A stretch of 64,000 bases of DNA from Glaciihabitans sp. (GCA_025463785.1 JAODBD010000008.1:1-64000), one strand, 5' to 3'. Counted from the stretch's first letter, positions 10,361 to 20,215 are shown. The notes: a model not told the origin generated them from the letters alone. Translations and numbers: made by a program.

Positions 10361-11508
10361 GATGCGTACGCACTGTTCTCGTGAACGTAATCGTGGGTGA
10401 GATCGTTGGTGTAGATGGTTGCGCTGGCTGAACCGATTTTCAGATCAATTGAAACCGTCACAGCCCTCGGAGTCAGGTCGACTTCATCCCGAGGCCGGTC
10501 AGGCGCACCCGCCGAACAGACGCGCACGCCATTTATTGCCACATCAATGTCGTAGGGGTCAAACGGAGCCGACGTGGTTCCGATCGCAGCCAGCACTCGA
10601 CCCCAGTTCGGATCGTTACCGAAAATCGCAGCCTTGAACAGGTTGTTGCGGGCAACAGCGCGACCGACCTCGACGGCGTCGTCTTCGCTGGCGGCCCCTG
10701 ATACCTCAATACGGATGTCATGGCTGGCTCCCTCAGCATCGGATTGCAATTGCACGGCCAGGTCGGTACAGACCTCGCGCAGAGCACTGGCGAAGGCCTC
10801 AAGATCGGGAGAGATTCCGGATGCCCCACTCGCCAGCAGCGAGACCTGGTCATTCGTCGACATGCAGCCGTCGCTGTCGAGGCGATCGAAACTAACTCTG
10901 GTCGCCGCCCGGAGCGCCGTGTCGAGCTGGGCGGAATTCAGCACAGCGTCGGTCGTGATCACAACGAGCATGGTCGCAAGACCCGGCGCCAGCATCCCCG
11001 CGCCCTTCGCCATGCCGCCGATCGTCCACCCGTCCCCCGCAAAGATCGAGGTCTTGCTGACGGTATCTGTCGTCATTATCGCGTGCGCGGCGTTGTCGCC
11101 ACCATCCGTGGCCAGCGCGGAGACAGCTGTCTGGACACCGCCGATCACCTTGGCGCGATCGAGCTGGTCGCCGATCAGACCCGTCGAGCAGACCAGAACA
11201 TCACCGGCTGAGAGTGCAAGTGCCTCGGCCACTGCCTCGGCGGTTGCGTGAGTTGTCTGGAATCCCTGTGCCCCGGTGAAGCAGTTCGCGCCCCCCGAGT
11301 TCAGAACGATCGCAGTCGCGATGCCATCAGCGATGACTTGCTGCGACCACAGGATGGGGTTCGCCTTCGAGCGGTTGCCCGTGAACACTGCAGCGGCAGC
11401 GCTCAGTGGCCCTCGGTTGATGACGAGTGCCAGGTCGAGGCCGCCTTTCGACTTAAGGCCCGCTGCGACCCCGCTCGCTTCGAAACCTGCCGGTGCTGTG
11501 ACGCTCAC
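10357..11508 (-). CDS. argJ: Bifunctional glutamate N-acetyltransferase / amino-acid acetyltransferase
   Basis: ArgJ transfers the acetyl group from acetylornithine to glutamate and in bifunctional forms also uses acetyl-CoA. The precursor (383 residues) self-cleaves at an Ala-Thr bond to give alpha and beta chains. The conserved region [18 protein letters not shown] shows this site at Ala178-Thr179. The canonical motif has Asn-Met before AT where this protein has Gly-Leu, a small departure. The start is GTG, overlapping the argC stop as GTGA. Whether it is mono- or bifunctional cannot be read from the sequence; no argE or argA lies in this cluster. Confidence 0.95.
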   Translation of the reverse strand: MSVTAPAGFEASGVAAGLKSKGGLDLALVINRGPLSAAAAVFTGNRSKANPILWSQQVIADGIATAIVLNSGGANCFTGAQGFQTTHATAEAVAEALALSAGDVLVCSTGLIGDQLDRAKVIGGVQTAVSALATDGGDNAAHAIMTTDTVSKTSIFAGDGWTIGGMAKGAGMLAPGLATMLVVITTDAVLNSAQLDTALRAATRVSFDRLDSDGCMSTNDQVSLLASGASGISPDLEAFASALREVCTDLAVQLQSDAEGASHDIRIEVSGAASEDDAVEVGRAVARNNLFKAAIFGNDPNWGRVLAAIGTTSAPFDPYDIDVAINGVRVCSAGAPDRPRDEVDLTPRAVTVSIDLKIGSASATIYTNDLTHDYVHENSAYAS

Positions 11509-12551
11509 GGGGCGACTCCATTCGTTGTGAGTCCGAGACCGTCAGGCAGGCCCAGCGCGACATTGGCCGACTGGATGGCTGCCCCGGCCGTGCCTTTGAC
11601 GAGGTTGTCGATGGCGGTGATGGTGACGACGCGACCGGCGGCCTCGTCAATCGCGAGCCCGACGAGCGCCGTGTTCGCGCCGAGGGTCTGCGCGGTAGTG
11701 GGGAACTCGCCCTCGGAAAGGAGGTGAACGAACTGCTCCGTGCCGTAGGCATCCTCAAATGCTGCGCGCACGGTCGCCGCGGACGCTCCGGGCGCGAGTT
11801 TCGCGGTAGATGTCGCGAGGATCCCACGCGACATCGGCACCAGCATCGGCGTGAATGAGACGGTGACACCGGCTCCCCCGGCCAAAGTCAGGTTCTGCTG
11901 AATCTCGGGGGTATGCCGATGAACTCCCCCGACGGCGTACGCCGCGGCCGAACCCAGCACTTCGCTGGCCAGCAACTCGGGTTTGAGCGCCTTGCCCGCA
12001 CCCGAGGTTCCAACCGCAAGAACCGCGACCAGGTCGTCGGGCAGAAGCACGCCAGCACGGATGCCGGGCGCGAGCCCAAGCGTGATCGCAGTGACGTTGC
12101 AGCCGGGAACCGCAATTCGCTTCACCCCGACGAGGTTGTCGCGCTGGGTACCGCCGCCCTTCAGCACCAGTTCGGGCAGGCCGTACGGCCACGCGCCGAA
12201 GTAGTCGCCGCCGTAGAACTTCGCCCAGGCTTCGGGGTCGGCAAGACGATGATCTGCGCCGCAATCCACGACGAGCGTACCTTCGGGCAACTTCGCCGTG
12301 ACCTCACCCGACTTGCCGTGCGGCAACGCGAGGAACACAACGTCGTGGCCCGCGAGATTATTGGAAGTGGTTTCGACGAGCTGCAAATGCGCCAACGACC
12401 TGAGGTGCGGTTGCACAGACACGAGCGACTGGCCGGCATTCGAGAATGCCGTCACGGTCGCGATTTCGAACTGGGGGTGAAGTGCGAGAAGTCGCAGAAG
12501 TTCACCACCGGCGTAACCGCTGGCACCTGCCACGGCGACGGAGAGAGACAT
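11505..12551 (-). CDS. argC: N-acetyl-gamma-glutamyl-phosphate reductase
   Basis: NADPH-dependent reductase producing N-acetylglutamate semialdehyde. The protein has 348 residues. The Rossmann-type NADP motif [12 protein letters not shown] is at 9-20 and the catalytic cysteine is Cys151 in AVPGCNVTA. It is the first gene of argCJBDF and has a plausible Shine-Dalgarno (AAGG, about 8 nt before ATG). The 272-nt gap to pheT contains an arginine-codon-rich reading frame and a hairpin described separately. No clear ARG box was found by eye in this gap. Confidence 0.96.
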   Translation of the reverse strand: MSLSVAVAGASGYAGGELLRLLALHPQFEIATVTAFSNAGQSLVSVQPHLRSLAHLQLVETTSNNLAGHDVVFLALPHGKSGEVTAKLPEGTLVVDCGADHRLADPEAWAKFYGGDYFGAWPYGLPELVLKGGGTQRDNLVGVKRIAVPGCNVTAITLGLAPGIRAGVLLPDDLVAVLAVGTSGAGKALKPELLASEVLGSAAAYAVGGVHRHTPEIQQNLTLAGGAGVTVSFTPMLVPMSRGILATSTAKLAPGASAATVRAAFEDAYGTEQFVHLLSEGEFPTTAQTLGANTALVGLAIDEAAGRVVTITAIDNLVKGTAGAAIQSANVALGLPDGLGLTTNGVAP

Positions 12552-12555
12552 GGCT

Positions 12556-12786
12556 CTACCTTATTGATCGGATCGGATGAGGGATCTGATGAGGCGGCGC
12601 TGCGCGACTGCCAGAGGCAGTGTGCTGGTTGCTCGACGAGGCGAGCTTCAGCGGCGGGCGTCGCCTACGATCGGCGCGCGCGGATGACCGAACGACGTCG
12701 GTCGCTGGTACGAGTTCCGCGGATGTCCACGGATTGACCCTATCGCGAGTTGGGGCCGCCGCACTAATCGTGCGTTTGCGCAGCAT
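12556..12786 (-). promoter_or_regulatory. Possible arginine-rich leader reading frame ahead of argC
   Basis: A 76-codon frame from ATG 12786 to TAG 12556 ends five bases before the argC start. Residues 40-43 are four consecutive arginines encoded by CGT-AGG-CGA-CGC (12669-12658), which includes two codons that are rare in high-G+C genomes. Downstream on the transcript is a 6-bp perfect hairpin (12607-12621, ACTGCC / GGCAGT around TCT). Such an arrangement could act as an attenuator that senses charged tRNA-Arg, but there is no good Shine-Dalgarno at the ATG and no U-run after the hairpin. The frame may be fortuitous. Confidence 0.25.
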
Positions 12787-12823
12787 TGTTGTTGATCTGA
12801 GCGGCGTCCCGGAACGCGAATTG

Positions 12824-15337
12824 CTACTCGCGCAGAGTCGCTCCAAACCGGCTAGCTGCCAGCGCAACGGCGCCGTTCTTTGCTTCGCTCGCCTCCGCGG
12901 CCGTGAGGGTGCGATCAGGGGCACGGAAGCGAAGCGCAAACGTGAGCGACTTCGAGCCGGCCTCGACACCCTTGCCGCGATAGTCGTCGGTGAGCGCAGC
13001 GTCTTCGAGCAAGGCACCCGCGCCTTCGATTACCGCCGCGAGAACTTCGCCCGCAGGAATGCCCTCCGCAACGACCAGTGACAGATCCTGTGTTGCTGCG
13101 GGCATGCTCACGATTGGTCTCGGTGCTACCTCGGTACGACCGAGTTCGATCAGCGCGCTCAGGTCGAGTTCGGCCACCGCGACCACGCGGGGCAGGTCAA
13201 GGTCCTCTGCAAGCGACGGCAGGAGCTCACCCGCGAAACCGACCGATCGGTCGCCGACCCACAACTCAGCGGTTCGGCCCGGGTGCAGCGCGTGGTGTGA
13301 CCCCTGCGCAACTCGAATCTCAACCGCGAGAGACTGCGCGATTTGTGCAACCGAGGCCAGGACATCCGCGAGCCCAGCCGGGACTGCCGCAAGAGCCGGT
13401 TGCTTCGCCACGGCATCCCCGAGAAACAGGGATGCGACGTGCCAGGGCTGCGGTGGGATGCTCGCGTTGAGTTCCGCAAGTCGTTCGTCACCCGGGTGGG
13501 CGTTACCGACGGGCAGCGCCGCGCTGCCATAGGCGACGCCAGCAGCGGGCTGAAAGACAACGCCAACCTCGAACAGCGCGAGGTCGGTGAGCCCGCGGGC
13601 GAGGTTACGACGAGCGATCTCCATCAGCCCGGCGATGAGCGACGTGCGCAAGTAGGGCGTCTCAGAATCAAGCGGGTTCGCAAGCTTCATCGCCGCTGCT
13701 GTGCCCGCATCTGCAGAACCAAAAAGGTCTATCTGAGCGCGCGAGTGGAACGGATAGGAGATGACCTCGGTTGCGCCCGCGGCCGCGAGCGCGTTCGAAA
13801 CAGAGCGGCGCAGGAGCTGGCTGCGCGTAAGACCGCGCCCGGGCGGCGCGACCGGCAGCACAGCGGGAATGCGCCCGTAGCCAACGAGGCGCGCAACCTC
13901 TTCGACGAGAGTCGCCTTGTCTGTGAGGTCGGGCCGCCAACTGGGTGGCGTGACGATCAGGGCACCGGCCCCGGCTTTGACTGTCGCCCCGATCTTCTCC
14001 AGCGAGCCGACAATTTCGGCATCCGAATAGTCGACGCCGATGAGTTTCGCAACGTAGCCGTCCGGAAGGTCGATGGGAACGGGCAGCGCAGCTTTGAGAT
14101 AGCTGGATCCGATGTCAGTCGCCGTGCCGCCCGCCAACTCGACCAGAAGTTGCACGACCCGTGCCGACGCGGGCTCGGCCACCAGCGGATCGACGCCGCG
14201 CTCGAACCGCTTGGATGCCTCGCTTGGCAGCTTCTGTCGCCGCACGGTGCGGGCAACACTCGTCGGGTCGAAGTTTCCGGCCTCGACGAGCACGTTGACG
14301 GTCGATGACGTCATTTCGGTGGACGCACCGCCCATTACCCCGGCCAGGCCGATCGGACCGGAATCGTCGGTAATCAGCAGATCTTCGCCCGCAAGCGTTC
14401 GAGTCTGATTGTCGAGGGTGATGAGCTTCTCACCCGGCACTGCGCGCCGAATAACGAAGCCACCAGTGACCTTGTCGAAGTCATAGCCGTGAATGGGCTG
14501 ACCAAACTCCCACATGACGTAATTCGTGATGTCAACAAGGAGCGATATCGAGCGGATGCCGGCGAGAGTCAGCCGCGACACCATCCACGGTGGAGTGGGT
14601 CGGTTCGCATCCACGTCCCGAACCAGACGGGTGGTGAAGGCGAAAGCGCCGGCCCTACCGCGGATCGGCGCGGTGTCGTCGATGTGGACTGGGAATTCTT
14701 CGGCGGCGGTCGCCTCGAAGGCGTACTGCTGAAGCTCGGGAACAAGCGCCGGATCACGGAAGGCCGCACCCGTCGAGTTCGAGTACTCGCGCGCAACCCC
14801 GCGGATGGAGAACGCGTAGCCGCGATCGGGCGTGACATTGATCTCGACTGCGAAGTCATTGAGGCCGAGAAGAGTTGCGGCGTCCTCTCCGGGCTTCGGG
14901 TCAAGACCCAACTCGGCGAGCCGAAGGATGCCGTCGTGCTCTTCGCCGAGACCGAGTTCGCGTGCGGACGCGATCATGCCATCGGAAATGTGTCCGTAGG
15001 TCTTGCGCGCAGCAATCGGGAATGGGCCAGGCAGCACGGCGCCCGGCAGGGAAACCACGACCTTGTCGCCAACGGCGAAGTTGTGGGCCCCGCAAACGAT
15101 GCCGCGCGGCTCGGCCTCGCCGACATCCACCAGGCACCAGTTGATGGTTTTTCCATTGGTTTGCGGCTCTGCCGTGAATTCCAACACCTGCCCGACCACG
15201 ACCGGACCGGTCACACCGAATGTGTGAACATCTTCCTCTTCGAACCCGACAGCGACGAGCGCGGCAAGAATATCCTCCGCGGTTGCTGTCGCTGGCACGT
15301 CGACGAATTCACGCAGCCAGCTCACGGGGATGCGCAT
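12824..15337 (-). CDS. pheT: Phenylalanine--tRNA ligase beta subunit
   Basis: Large subunit of the (alpha-beta)2 class II PheRS. At 837 residues it has standard length. The N-terminal tRNA-binding OB-fold region (VVGQVLEFTAEPQ onward, about 46-150) is followed by the B3/4 editing domain, the B5 domain (about 400-470, with YVAKLIGVDY), the catalytic-like core and a C-terminal FDX-ACB anticodon-binding domain (about 745-837). Its ATG overlaps the pheS stop by one base (TGATG), so subunits are made in balance. argC follows 272 nt downstream. Confidence 0.97.
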   Translation of the reverse strand: MRIPVSWLREFVDVPATATAEDILAALVAVGFEEEDVHTFGVTGPVVVGQVLEFTAEPQTNGKTINWCLVDVGEAEPRGIVCGAHNFAVGDKVVVSLPGAVLPGPFPIAARKTYGHISDGMIASARELGLGEEHDGILRLAELGLDPKPGEDAATLLGLNDFAVEINVTPDRGYAFSIRGVAREYSNSTGAAFRDPALVPELQQYAFEATAAEEFPVHIDDTAPIRGRAGAFAFTTRLVRDVDANRPTPPWMVSRLTLAGIRSISLLVDITNYVMWEFGQPIHGYDFDKVTGGFVIRRAVPGEKLITLDNQTRTLAGEDLLITDDSGPIGLAGVMGGASTEMTSSTVNVLVEAGNFDPTSVARTVRRQKLPSEASKRFERGVDPLVAEPASARVVQLLVELAGGTATDIGSSYLKAALPVPIDLPDGYVAKLIGVDYSDAEIVGSLEKIGATVKAGAGALIVTPPSWRPDLTDKATLVEEVARLVGYGRIPAVLPVAPPGRGLTRSQLLRRSVSNALAAAGATEVISYPFHSRAQIDLFGSADAGTAAAMKLANPLDSETPYLRTSLIAGLMEIARRNLARGLTDLALFEVGVVFQPAAGVAYGSAALPVGNAHPGDERLAELNASIPPQPWHVASLFLGDAVAKQPALAAVPAGLADVLASVAQIAQSLAVEIRVAQGSHHALHPGRTAELWVGDRSVGFAGELLPSLAEDLDLPRVVAVAELDLSALIELGRTEVAPRPIVSMPAATQDLSLVVAEGIPAGEVLAAVIEGAGALLEDAALTDDYRGKGVEAGSKSLTFALRFRAPDRTLTAAEASEAKNGAVALAASRFGATLRE

Positions 15338-16377
15338 CAGACCACCATCCCGAACTGCTGGCTGAAGCGAATATCGCCCTCGACCATGTCTCTCATGTCG
15401 TTCATCTCGTTGCGGAACTGGAGCGTTCGCTCGATTCCCATGCCGAAGGCAAAGCCCTGATATTCGTCGGGATCGATGCCCGCGGCACGCAGGACATTAG
15501 CGTTGACCATTCCGCAACCGCCCCACTCGACCCACCGCGCGCCCCCCTTGGCGTTCGGCTGCCAGACGTCCATCTCCGCGCTCGGCTCGGTGAACGGGAA
15601 GTAATTGGGACGAAGACGGATCTTCGCCGTCTCGCCAAACATCGAGCGCGCAAGGTGCTCAAGCGTGCCTCGAAGGTGCGCCATCGTGAGCCCGCGATCG
15701 ATTGCGAGCCCCTCGATCTGGTGGAACACAGGCGTGTGCGTTGGGTCGAGCTCGTCGGTGCGATACACCCGACCCGGCGCGACGACGAAGACTGGCAGGG
15801 GGCGATCCAGCAGCGAGCGGATCTGCACCGGCGACGTGTGGGTTCGCAGCACGAGGTGGGAGCCGAGTGGTTCGACGAAAAAGGTGTCCTGCATCGCGCG
15901 GGCGGGGTGATCTTCATCGAAGTTCATGGCGTCGAAGTTGAACCACTCGTTTTCGAGTTCCGGCCCCTCCGCGATCTCCCAGCCCATGCCGATGAAGATG
16001 TCGCTCATTCGCTCCATCAGAAGATTGATGGGATGCCGTGCGCCAGGCCGCCAGCGCGTCGCAACAGCCGTGACATCGACTGCCTCACTTGCCAGCCGAG
16101 CATTTTCCTCGGCGGCCATTACCTCAGCTTCACGCGCGGCGAGGGCGGCATTGACCTGGCCGCGAGCCTGCCCAACCAGTTTGCCGAGGGTCGCCTTTTG
16201 ATCGTTCGGAACGTCGCGCAGGCTGCCGTTCATTCGAGCGAGCGGCGAGGACTCCCCCGCAAACGACGTGCGGGCTGCCCGAAGTTCGGCCGAGTTCGAG
16301 GCCGCGGTGATCGCCTGAATCGCCTGGGCGACGGCCTCGGCGGCCGCCTGTTCCGTAATTGGGGTGGGTTCTGACAC
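15337..16377 (-). CDS. pheS: Phenylalanine--tRNA ligase alpha subunit
   Basis: Catalytic subunit of PheRS, 346 residues. An N-terminal coiled coil (about 1-85) precedes the class II core. Motif 1 lies around RMSDIFIGMGWEIAEGPE, motif 2 around ARAMQDTFFVE to RTHTSPVQIR, and the Phe-binding motif 3 region around GFAFGMGIERTLQFRNEM. The start is GTG. The gap to the next gene upstream (16378-16473) shows no T-box elements (no GGTGG-type specifier antiterminator bulge). Confidence 0.97.
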   Translation of the reverse strand: MSEPTPITEQAAAEAVAQAIQAITAASNSAELRAARTSFAGESSPLARMNGSLRDVPNDQKATLGKLVGQARGQVNAALAAREAEVMAAEENARLASEAVDVTAVATRWRPGARHPINLLMERMSDIFIGMGWEIAEGPELENEWFNFDAMNFDEDHPARAMQDTFFVEPLGSHLVLRTHTSPVQIRSLLDRPLPVFVVAPGRVYRTDELDPTHTPVFHQIEGLAIDRGLTMAHLRGTLEHLARSMFGETAKIRLRPNYFPFTEPSAEMDVWQPNAKGGARWVEWGGCGMVNANVLRAAGIDPDEYQGFAFGMGIERTLQFRNEMNDMRDMVEGDIRFSQQFGMVV

Positions 16378-16473
16378 GAAAATCGAGTTTAGTGCGCGGC
16401 GGCCGGAGCTCGTGTTGGCTGTGAGTCGCGCGAAAATTCCCGGTGCTGAATGGGACGGCCACGTTCGGTGCGG

Positions 16474-17274
16474 CTAGTCACGATGTGCGAACGCCGATTC
16501 GTAGAGGCAGACGGATGCCGCGGTCGCCAGGTTCATCGACTCAGCCGCTCCATAAATCGGCACCGAAATCGCGCGGTCGGTGAGCGCGTAATGAACGTCA
16601 CTCAGCCCGCGGGCCTCGTTACCGAAAAGCCATGCTGTCGACGCGGCGAGAATGCCATCGCGACGCGCGGTAAGCAGATCAGAGCCCTTGATGTCTGCGG
16701 CGATCACCTGCATGCCCGCACGGTGAGCCCGCTCAAGAACAGTTTCGAGTTCTGCGCCCACCGCAACGGGCAGGTGAAACAGCGATCCCGTTGTCGACCG
16801 AACGACCTTCGGGTTGTACAAGTCGACACTCCGACCCGTGAGGACGACGCCATCGGCGCCGGCGGCATCCGCTGCCCTGATGATCGTGCCAGCGTTGCCG
16901 GGATCCCTGACCTCTTCAAGAATCGCGATCAACTTCGGCTCGCCCGAAAACATGTCTTTGAGGGATGTCGGAAACTGGCGGCAGACCGCGACAATCCCCT
17001 GCGGTGTGACGGTGTCGGCCATCCCATCGATGACCTCTTCGGTGACGAACTCGACCTCGAGTCCCGCCGCAGCAGCATCCTGAGCAATATCGCCGAAGCG
17101 ATCGAGGGCCGTCGGCGTGGCAAACAGGTCGACGAGCAGTTCGGGCCGGTATCGGAGTGCCTCGGAAACGGCCTGCGGACCCTCAAGAAGGAACAGGCCC
17201 GTCTGCTGGCGGGCGTCCCTCTTGGCTAGCTTGGCGACCCCACGTACCCGCGGAGATCGCGGATTGTCGATCAT
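16474..17274 (-). CDS. SpoU/TrmH-family RNA 2'-O-methyltransferase
   Basis: SAM-dependent SPOUT-class methyltransferase acting on rRNA or tRNA, 266 residues. An N-terminal substrate-binding domain (FLLEGPQAVSEAL, about 28-40) precedes the three SpoU motifs: RDPGNAGTIIRAADAAG (about 121-137), LFGNEARGLSD (about 213-223) and IPIYGAAESMNLATAASVC-like (about 237-254). It usually sits next to pheST and rplT in actinobacteria, as here. The exact target nucleotide cannot be told; it resembles the TsnR/RlmB group. Confidence 0.92.
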   Translation of the reverse strand: MIDNPRSPRVRGVAKLAKRDARQQTGLFLLEGPQAVSEALRYRPELLVDLFATPTALDRFGDIAQDAAAAGLEVEFVTEEVIDGMADTVTPQGIVAVCRQFPTSLKDMFSGEPKLIAILEEVRDPGNAGTIIRAADAAGADGVVLTGRSVDLYNPKVVRSTTGSLFHLPVAVGAELETVLERAHRAGMQVIAADIKGSDLLTARRDGILAASTAWLFGNEARGLSDVHYALTDRAISVPIYGAAESMNLATAASVCLYESAFAHRD

Positions 17275-17305
17275 GACACCAGCTTATTTAGGTCCGGACA
17301 ACAAA

Positions 17306-17340
17306 ATGCCCCGCCGCGCACGAAAGCGGCGGCAGGGCAT
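17306..17340 (-). terminator. Rho-independent terminator after rplT
   Basis: On the minus strand a strong stem (ATGCCC-GCCGC arms, 17306-17340, loop around TTTCGTG) is followed at once by TTTTGTT. It lies 19 nt beyond the rplT stop, so it ends the infC-rpmI-rplT transcript. Confidence 0.85.
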
Positions 17341-17358
17341 CCTGAAATGGGGTGGAAC

Positions 17359-17748
17359 CTACGCTGCGTCGACCCTGGGGGCAGACGTGTCAGCCGGCAG
17401 TGCGGCCTTTGCAGTCGCAACGATGGCCGCGAAGGTTGCGGGCTCATTGACGGCGAGTTCAGCAAGAATGCGACGGTCGACCTCGACTCCAGCCAGGTTC
17501 AGACCCTGGATAAGACGGTTGTAGGTGAGGCCGTTGGCGCGGGAAGCGGCGTTGATCCGCTGGATCCACAGGCGACGGAAGTCACCCTTCTTCTGACGGC
17601 GGTCGCGGTATGCGTAGACAAGGGAGTGGGTTACCTGCTCCTTGGCCTTGCGGTAGAGACGTGAACGCTGGCCGCGGTAGCCCTCGGCACGCTCCAGGAT
17701 GACGCGACGCTTCTTGTGAGCGTTGACCGCCCTTTTTACTCTTGCCAT
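17359..17748 (-). CDS. rplT: 50S ribosomal protein L20
   Basis: Essential for early 50S assembly; binds 23S rRNA domains I/II and in many bacteria represses its own operon. The protein has 129 residues with the typical basic N-terminus ([19 protein letters not shown]) and [21 protein letters not shown]. It is the last gene of infC-rpmI-rplT, 19 nt after rpmI, and is followed by a clear terminator. Confidence 0.98.
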   Translation of the reverse strand: MARVKRAVNAHKKRRVILERAEGYRGQRSRLYRKAKEQVTHSLVYAYRDRRQKKGDFRRLWIQRINAASRANGLTYNRLIQGLNLAGVEVDRRILAELAVNEPATFAAIVATAKAALPADTSAPRVDAA

Positions 17749-17767
17749 GATCTAATTTCCGTCTCTA

Positions 17768-17962
17768 CTACTTGCCGAGCAAGCGCTTGATGTTCTTGGC
17801 GTCCTGCGGCGCGAGGACCTTCTCCCGGTTGAGTCGGCGAGTGAGCTCGCTCGACTTCTTCTCCAGGTTGTGGCGCATTCCGGCGCCCTGCTTCATGATC
17901 TTGCCGGAGCCGGTGACCTTGAAGCGCTTCTTAGCCCCTGAGTGGGTCTTCTGCTTAGGCAT
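17768..17962 (-). CDS. rpmI: 50S ribosomal protein L35
   Basis: Small basic ribosomal protein of 64 residues ([20 protein letters not shown] start, ending IKRLLGK). Its ATG lies inside the end of infC, overlapping by 8 nt, which couples its translation to IF3. Confidence 0.98.
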   Translation of the reverse strand: MPKQKTHSGAKKRFKVTGSGKIMKQGAGMRHNLEKKSSELTRRLNREKVLAPQDAKNIKRLLGK

Positions 17963-18809
17963 TCGTTTCGTCCTTTGTTGGTGTGGCCGCTGGTTTCGCG
18001 GTCACTGGGGCTTTGGGTGTCGCAGCTGCCTTTGGTGCAGCTGGAGCTTTGGGAGCCGGCGCCCTGGGGGCGGCGACAGTCTTCGGTGCGGCTTTCGGTG
18101 TTGCGGCCTTCGGCGCTTCTTCTGGCGCTACTGGTGCAGTTGCTGCAGAAGCATCCACGACCGCCTCGACCGGTTCGGCAGGGGCTGCGACGGGCACATT
18201 TGCGACAAACGGTGTCTCCGCCCTGGCCGGCGCCGTCTCCGGCGTTCGCTGGGGCTTTGACGATGCTCGTCGCGCTTCTGCTTCTGCCTTCGCCTCCGCC
18301 TTGTTCTTGAGCGGACCGATGACCATGACCATGTTTCGTCCATCAATCATCGGAGTTGACTCAACCGTGCCGAACTCCGAAACGTCTTCGGCGAACCTTT
18401 GCAGGAGGCGAACACCCTGTTCGGGGCGGGACTGTTCACGGCCGCGGAACAGGATCATGGCTTTGACCTTGTCACCGGACTGCAGGAAGCCTTCGGCGCG
18501 CTTGCGCTTCGTCTCGTAGTCGTGCTTGTCGATCTTCAAGCGGAAACGAACCTCTTTGAGAATCGTGTTCGCCTGGTTGCGCCTGGCCTCTTTTGCCTTC
18601 TGCGCCGTTTCGTACTTGAACTTTCCAAAGTCCATGATCTTCGCGACGGGCGGCTTGGAGTTGGGAGCAACCTCAACCAAATCCAGGTCGGCCTCCCCGG
18701 CCAAACGAAGAGCGTCCTCGATTCGGACTACTCCAACCTGCTCGCCATTGGGGCCAACAAGACGGACTTCCGGAACGCGGATTCGGTCATTGGTACGCGG
18801 ATCGCTGAT
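17955..18809 (-). CDS. infC: Translation initiation factor IF-3, ATC start, long Ala/Pro/Lys tail
   Basis: IF-3 binds the 30S subunit and proofreads start codons. I place the start at ATC (18807-18809). It gives the conserved actinobacterial N-terminus [19 protein letters not shown], and AAGGAG lies 6 nt before it. An in-frame TAG sits five codons upstream, and the next usual start codon (TTG) comes only 35 codons later. Non-canonical AUU starts are the known autoregulatory feature of infC in other bacteria; AUC serves the same discrimination. The N-domain and C-domain ([25 protein letters not shown]) end near residue 180. The remaining ~100 residues are an Ala/Pro/Lys-rich, probably disordered tail with repeated [10 protein letters not shown] units. 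Total length is 284 residues, against ~180 for most bacteria. Confidence 0.95.
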   Translation of the reverse strand: MSDPRTNDRIRVPEVRLVGPNGEQVGVVRIEDALRLAGEADLDLVEVAPNSKPPVAKIMDFGKFKYETAQKAKEARRNQANTILKEVRFRLKIDKHDYETKRKRAEGFLQSGDKVKAMILFRGREQSRPEQGVRLLQRFAEDVSEFGTVESTPMIDGRNMVMVIGPLKNKAEAKAEAEARRASSKPQRTPETAPARAETPFVANVPVAAPAEPVEAVVDASAATAPVAPEEAPKAATPKAAPKTVAAPRAPAPKAPAAPKAAATPKAPVTAKPAATPTKDETNA

Positions 18810-18820
18810 GCGTGTCTCCT
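18803..18820 (-). promoter_or_regulatory. infC ribosome-binding site and ATC start
   Basis: The AAGGAG core (complement of 18816-18821 or so) precedes ATC (18809-18807) by six bases. No ATG, GTG or TTG is available in frame between the upstream stop and codon 36. This site decides the infC start and implies that IF-3 regulates its own synthesis by rejecting non-canonical start codons. Confidence 0.8.
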
Positions 18821-19083
18821 TCTATGTGCAAATAGCCATGCCCCGCGACGGATGCCGCAGCGCAACGAAGGAAGAATTCATGCGACTTTTCAATCGCAGC
18901 GCCCTAAATATCTACGCTGTGCCAATGGTTCTCGTCGAGTAAACGTGACGAAAACCAACCAGCACTGCGCGGGGCGCACAACCCGGTAACCTTGAGATGC
19001 GGTTGACGGGTGGGAGAATCTCCACTTTCGTACCGGGCGCAATGCGCTCGGAGCCTGCATAAGAATAGCAGAGAGAGCGATGT

Positions 19084-19422
19084 ATGAGCGAGCCTGACGA
19101 ATTTGACGAGACTCGCGACATCGCCGAGGTACCCGCGGTCGAGGTCATCACGACCGTCGCGGTTCACCTGATGAGCGCGTCGGCGGTCAAACTCGGGCTT
19201 GCAGACAATCCGGATGCCCAAACCGACCTCGATGAAGCGCGCAAGCTCATCACGGCTCTCGCCGGCCTCATTACCGCCTCAGCATCCGAGATCGGCGACC
19301 AGCACGCGCGCCCGCTGCGCGACGGATTGCGGAGCCTTCAGCTCGCCTTCCGTGAGGCATCCCAGTTTCCGGATGCCATCGGTGCCGGCCCCGGCGAAAA
19401 GTACACCGGACCGGTCAACTAA
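19084..19422 (+). CDS. DUF1844 family protein
   Basis: This 112-residue, acidic, all-helical protein carries the family core AVEVITTVAVHLMSASAVKLGL (about 18-39) and DLDEARKLITALAGLI (about 49-64). DUF1844 proteins are widespread next to infC-rpmI-rplT in actinobacteria; their role is unknown. It is transcribed divergently from infC across a 274-nt gap (18810-19083), which must hold both promoters. I could not assign hexamers there with confidence. It converges on the HAD gene. Confidence 0.88.
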   Translation: MSEPDEFDETRDIAEVPAVEVITTVAVHLMSASAVKLGLADNPDAQTDLDEARKLITALAGLITASASEIGDQHARPLRDGLRSLQLAFREASQFPDAIGAGPGEKYTGPVN

Positions 19423-19432
19423 GACCGAAAGT

Positions 19433-20215
19433 TCAGAACCACCGCTCGAGAACCTGCGCCACCGCATCCTCGTCGTGGTGGGCGCCGACTTCGGTCGCCG
19501 CAAGTTTGACCTCCGGCTCGGCGTTTCCCATGGCGACCGACCTTCCAGCCCAACGGAACATCTCGAGATCATTGGGCATGTCTCCGAATGCGATCGCGTC
19601 TGCCGCGTCAATCCCCCAGCTCGCAGCAAGCCCAGCAATCACGCCGCCTTTCGAGACCCCGGCAGCCGAGACTTCGATGAGCCCCTCCACTCCGGAACGA
19701 GTCACCTCGAGTGTGTCTCTGAATCCGTCAGAAAAGGCATCCCAAACAGCCTCGAACTGATCGGCGTCGACCCGTACGAGCCCCTTCACGATGCCGACTG
19801 AGCACAATTCCGCAAGCGTGCCGCGCGGGATCGGGAAGCCCTCGCGAAAGCCGGTCTCTGCCCTGATGCCGATGTCTGGCATCCCCTCGACCGCGACGAC
19901 GAACGTGTAGCCACTCGCACGAACTCGCTCGACGGCATCCTGAAACACCGGGCCGTCGAGGAGATGTGCCTCGAGGATGTTGCCGGTCGCAAGATCCAAC
20001 ACGATCGCGCCGTTGTAGCACAGTGCGATCGCGTGCCCGAGGCTCTTTCGCAACGGAGTCACGATGCGCGCCGGGCGTCCGGTTGCGACGACTACTCGGC
20101 ATCCTGCTGTCACGGCCCGCTTAAGCACCGAGGAGTTGCGAGGAGAAACGACACCGTCCAATCCGACGAGAGTGCCGTCTAGATCGACAAGGATTAGGCG
20201 CGGGGCATCAGACAT
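19433..20215 (-). CDS. HAD-superfamily (Cof-type) phosphatase
   Basis: Predicted cytoplasmic phosphatase of the haloacid dehalogenase superfamily, 260 residues. Motif I DLDGT gives nucleophile Asp11 and Asp13, motif II lies in VVATGRP (about 38-44), the lysine motif III near SKGGVI, and motif IV is IAFGDMPNDLEMF. The large middle insertion is the C2 cap of Cof-type sugar-phosphate/nucleotide phosphatases. I chose the ATG at 20215 because the DxD motif follows by ten residues. It overlaps the end of the sseB gene by 8 nt. The substrate is unknown. Confidence 0.85.
   Translation of the reverse strand: MSDAPRLILVDLDGTLVGLDGVVSPRNSSVLKRAVTAGCRVVVATGRPARIVTPLRKSLGHAIALCYNGAIVLDLATGNILEAHLLDGPVFQDAVERVRASGYTFVVAVEGMPDIGIRAETGFREGFPIPRGTLAELCSVGIVKGLVRVDADQFEAVWDAFSDGFRDTLEVTRSGVEGLIEVSAAGVSKGGVIAGLAASWGIDAADAIAFGDMPNDLEMFRWAGRSVAMGNAEPEVKLAATEVGAHHDEDAVAQVLERWF

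Noticed and set aside
16378-16473. T-box leader for pheST
   Set aside because: No specifier loop or GGTGG-type antiterminator bulge was seen in the 96-nt gap.
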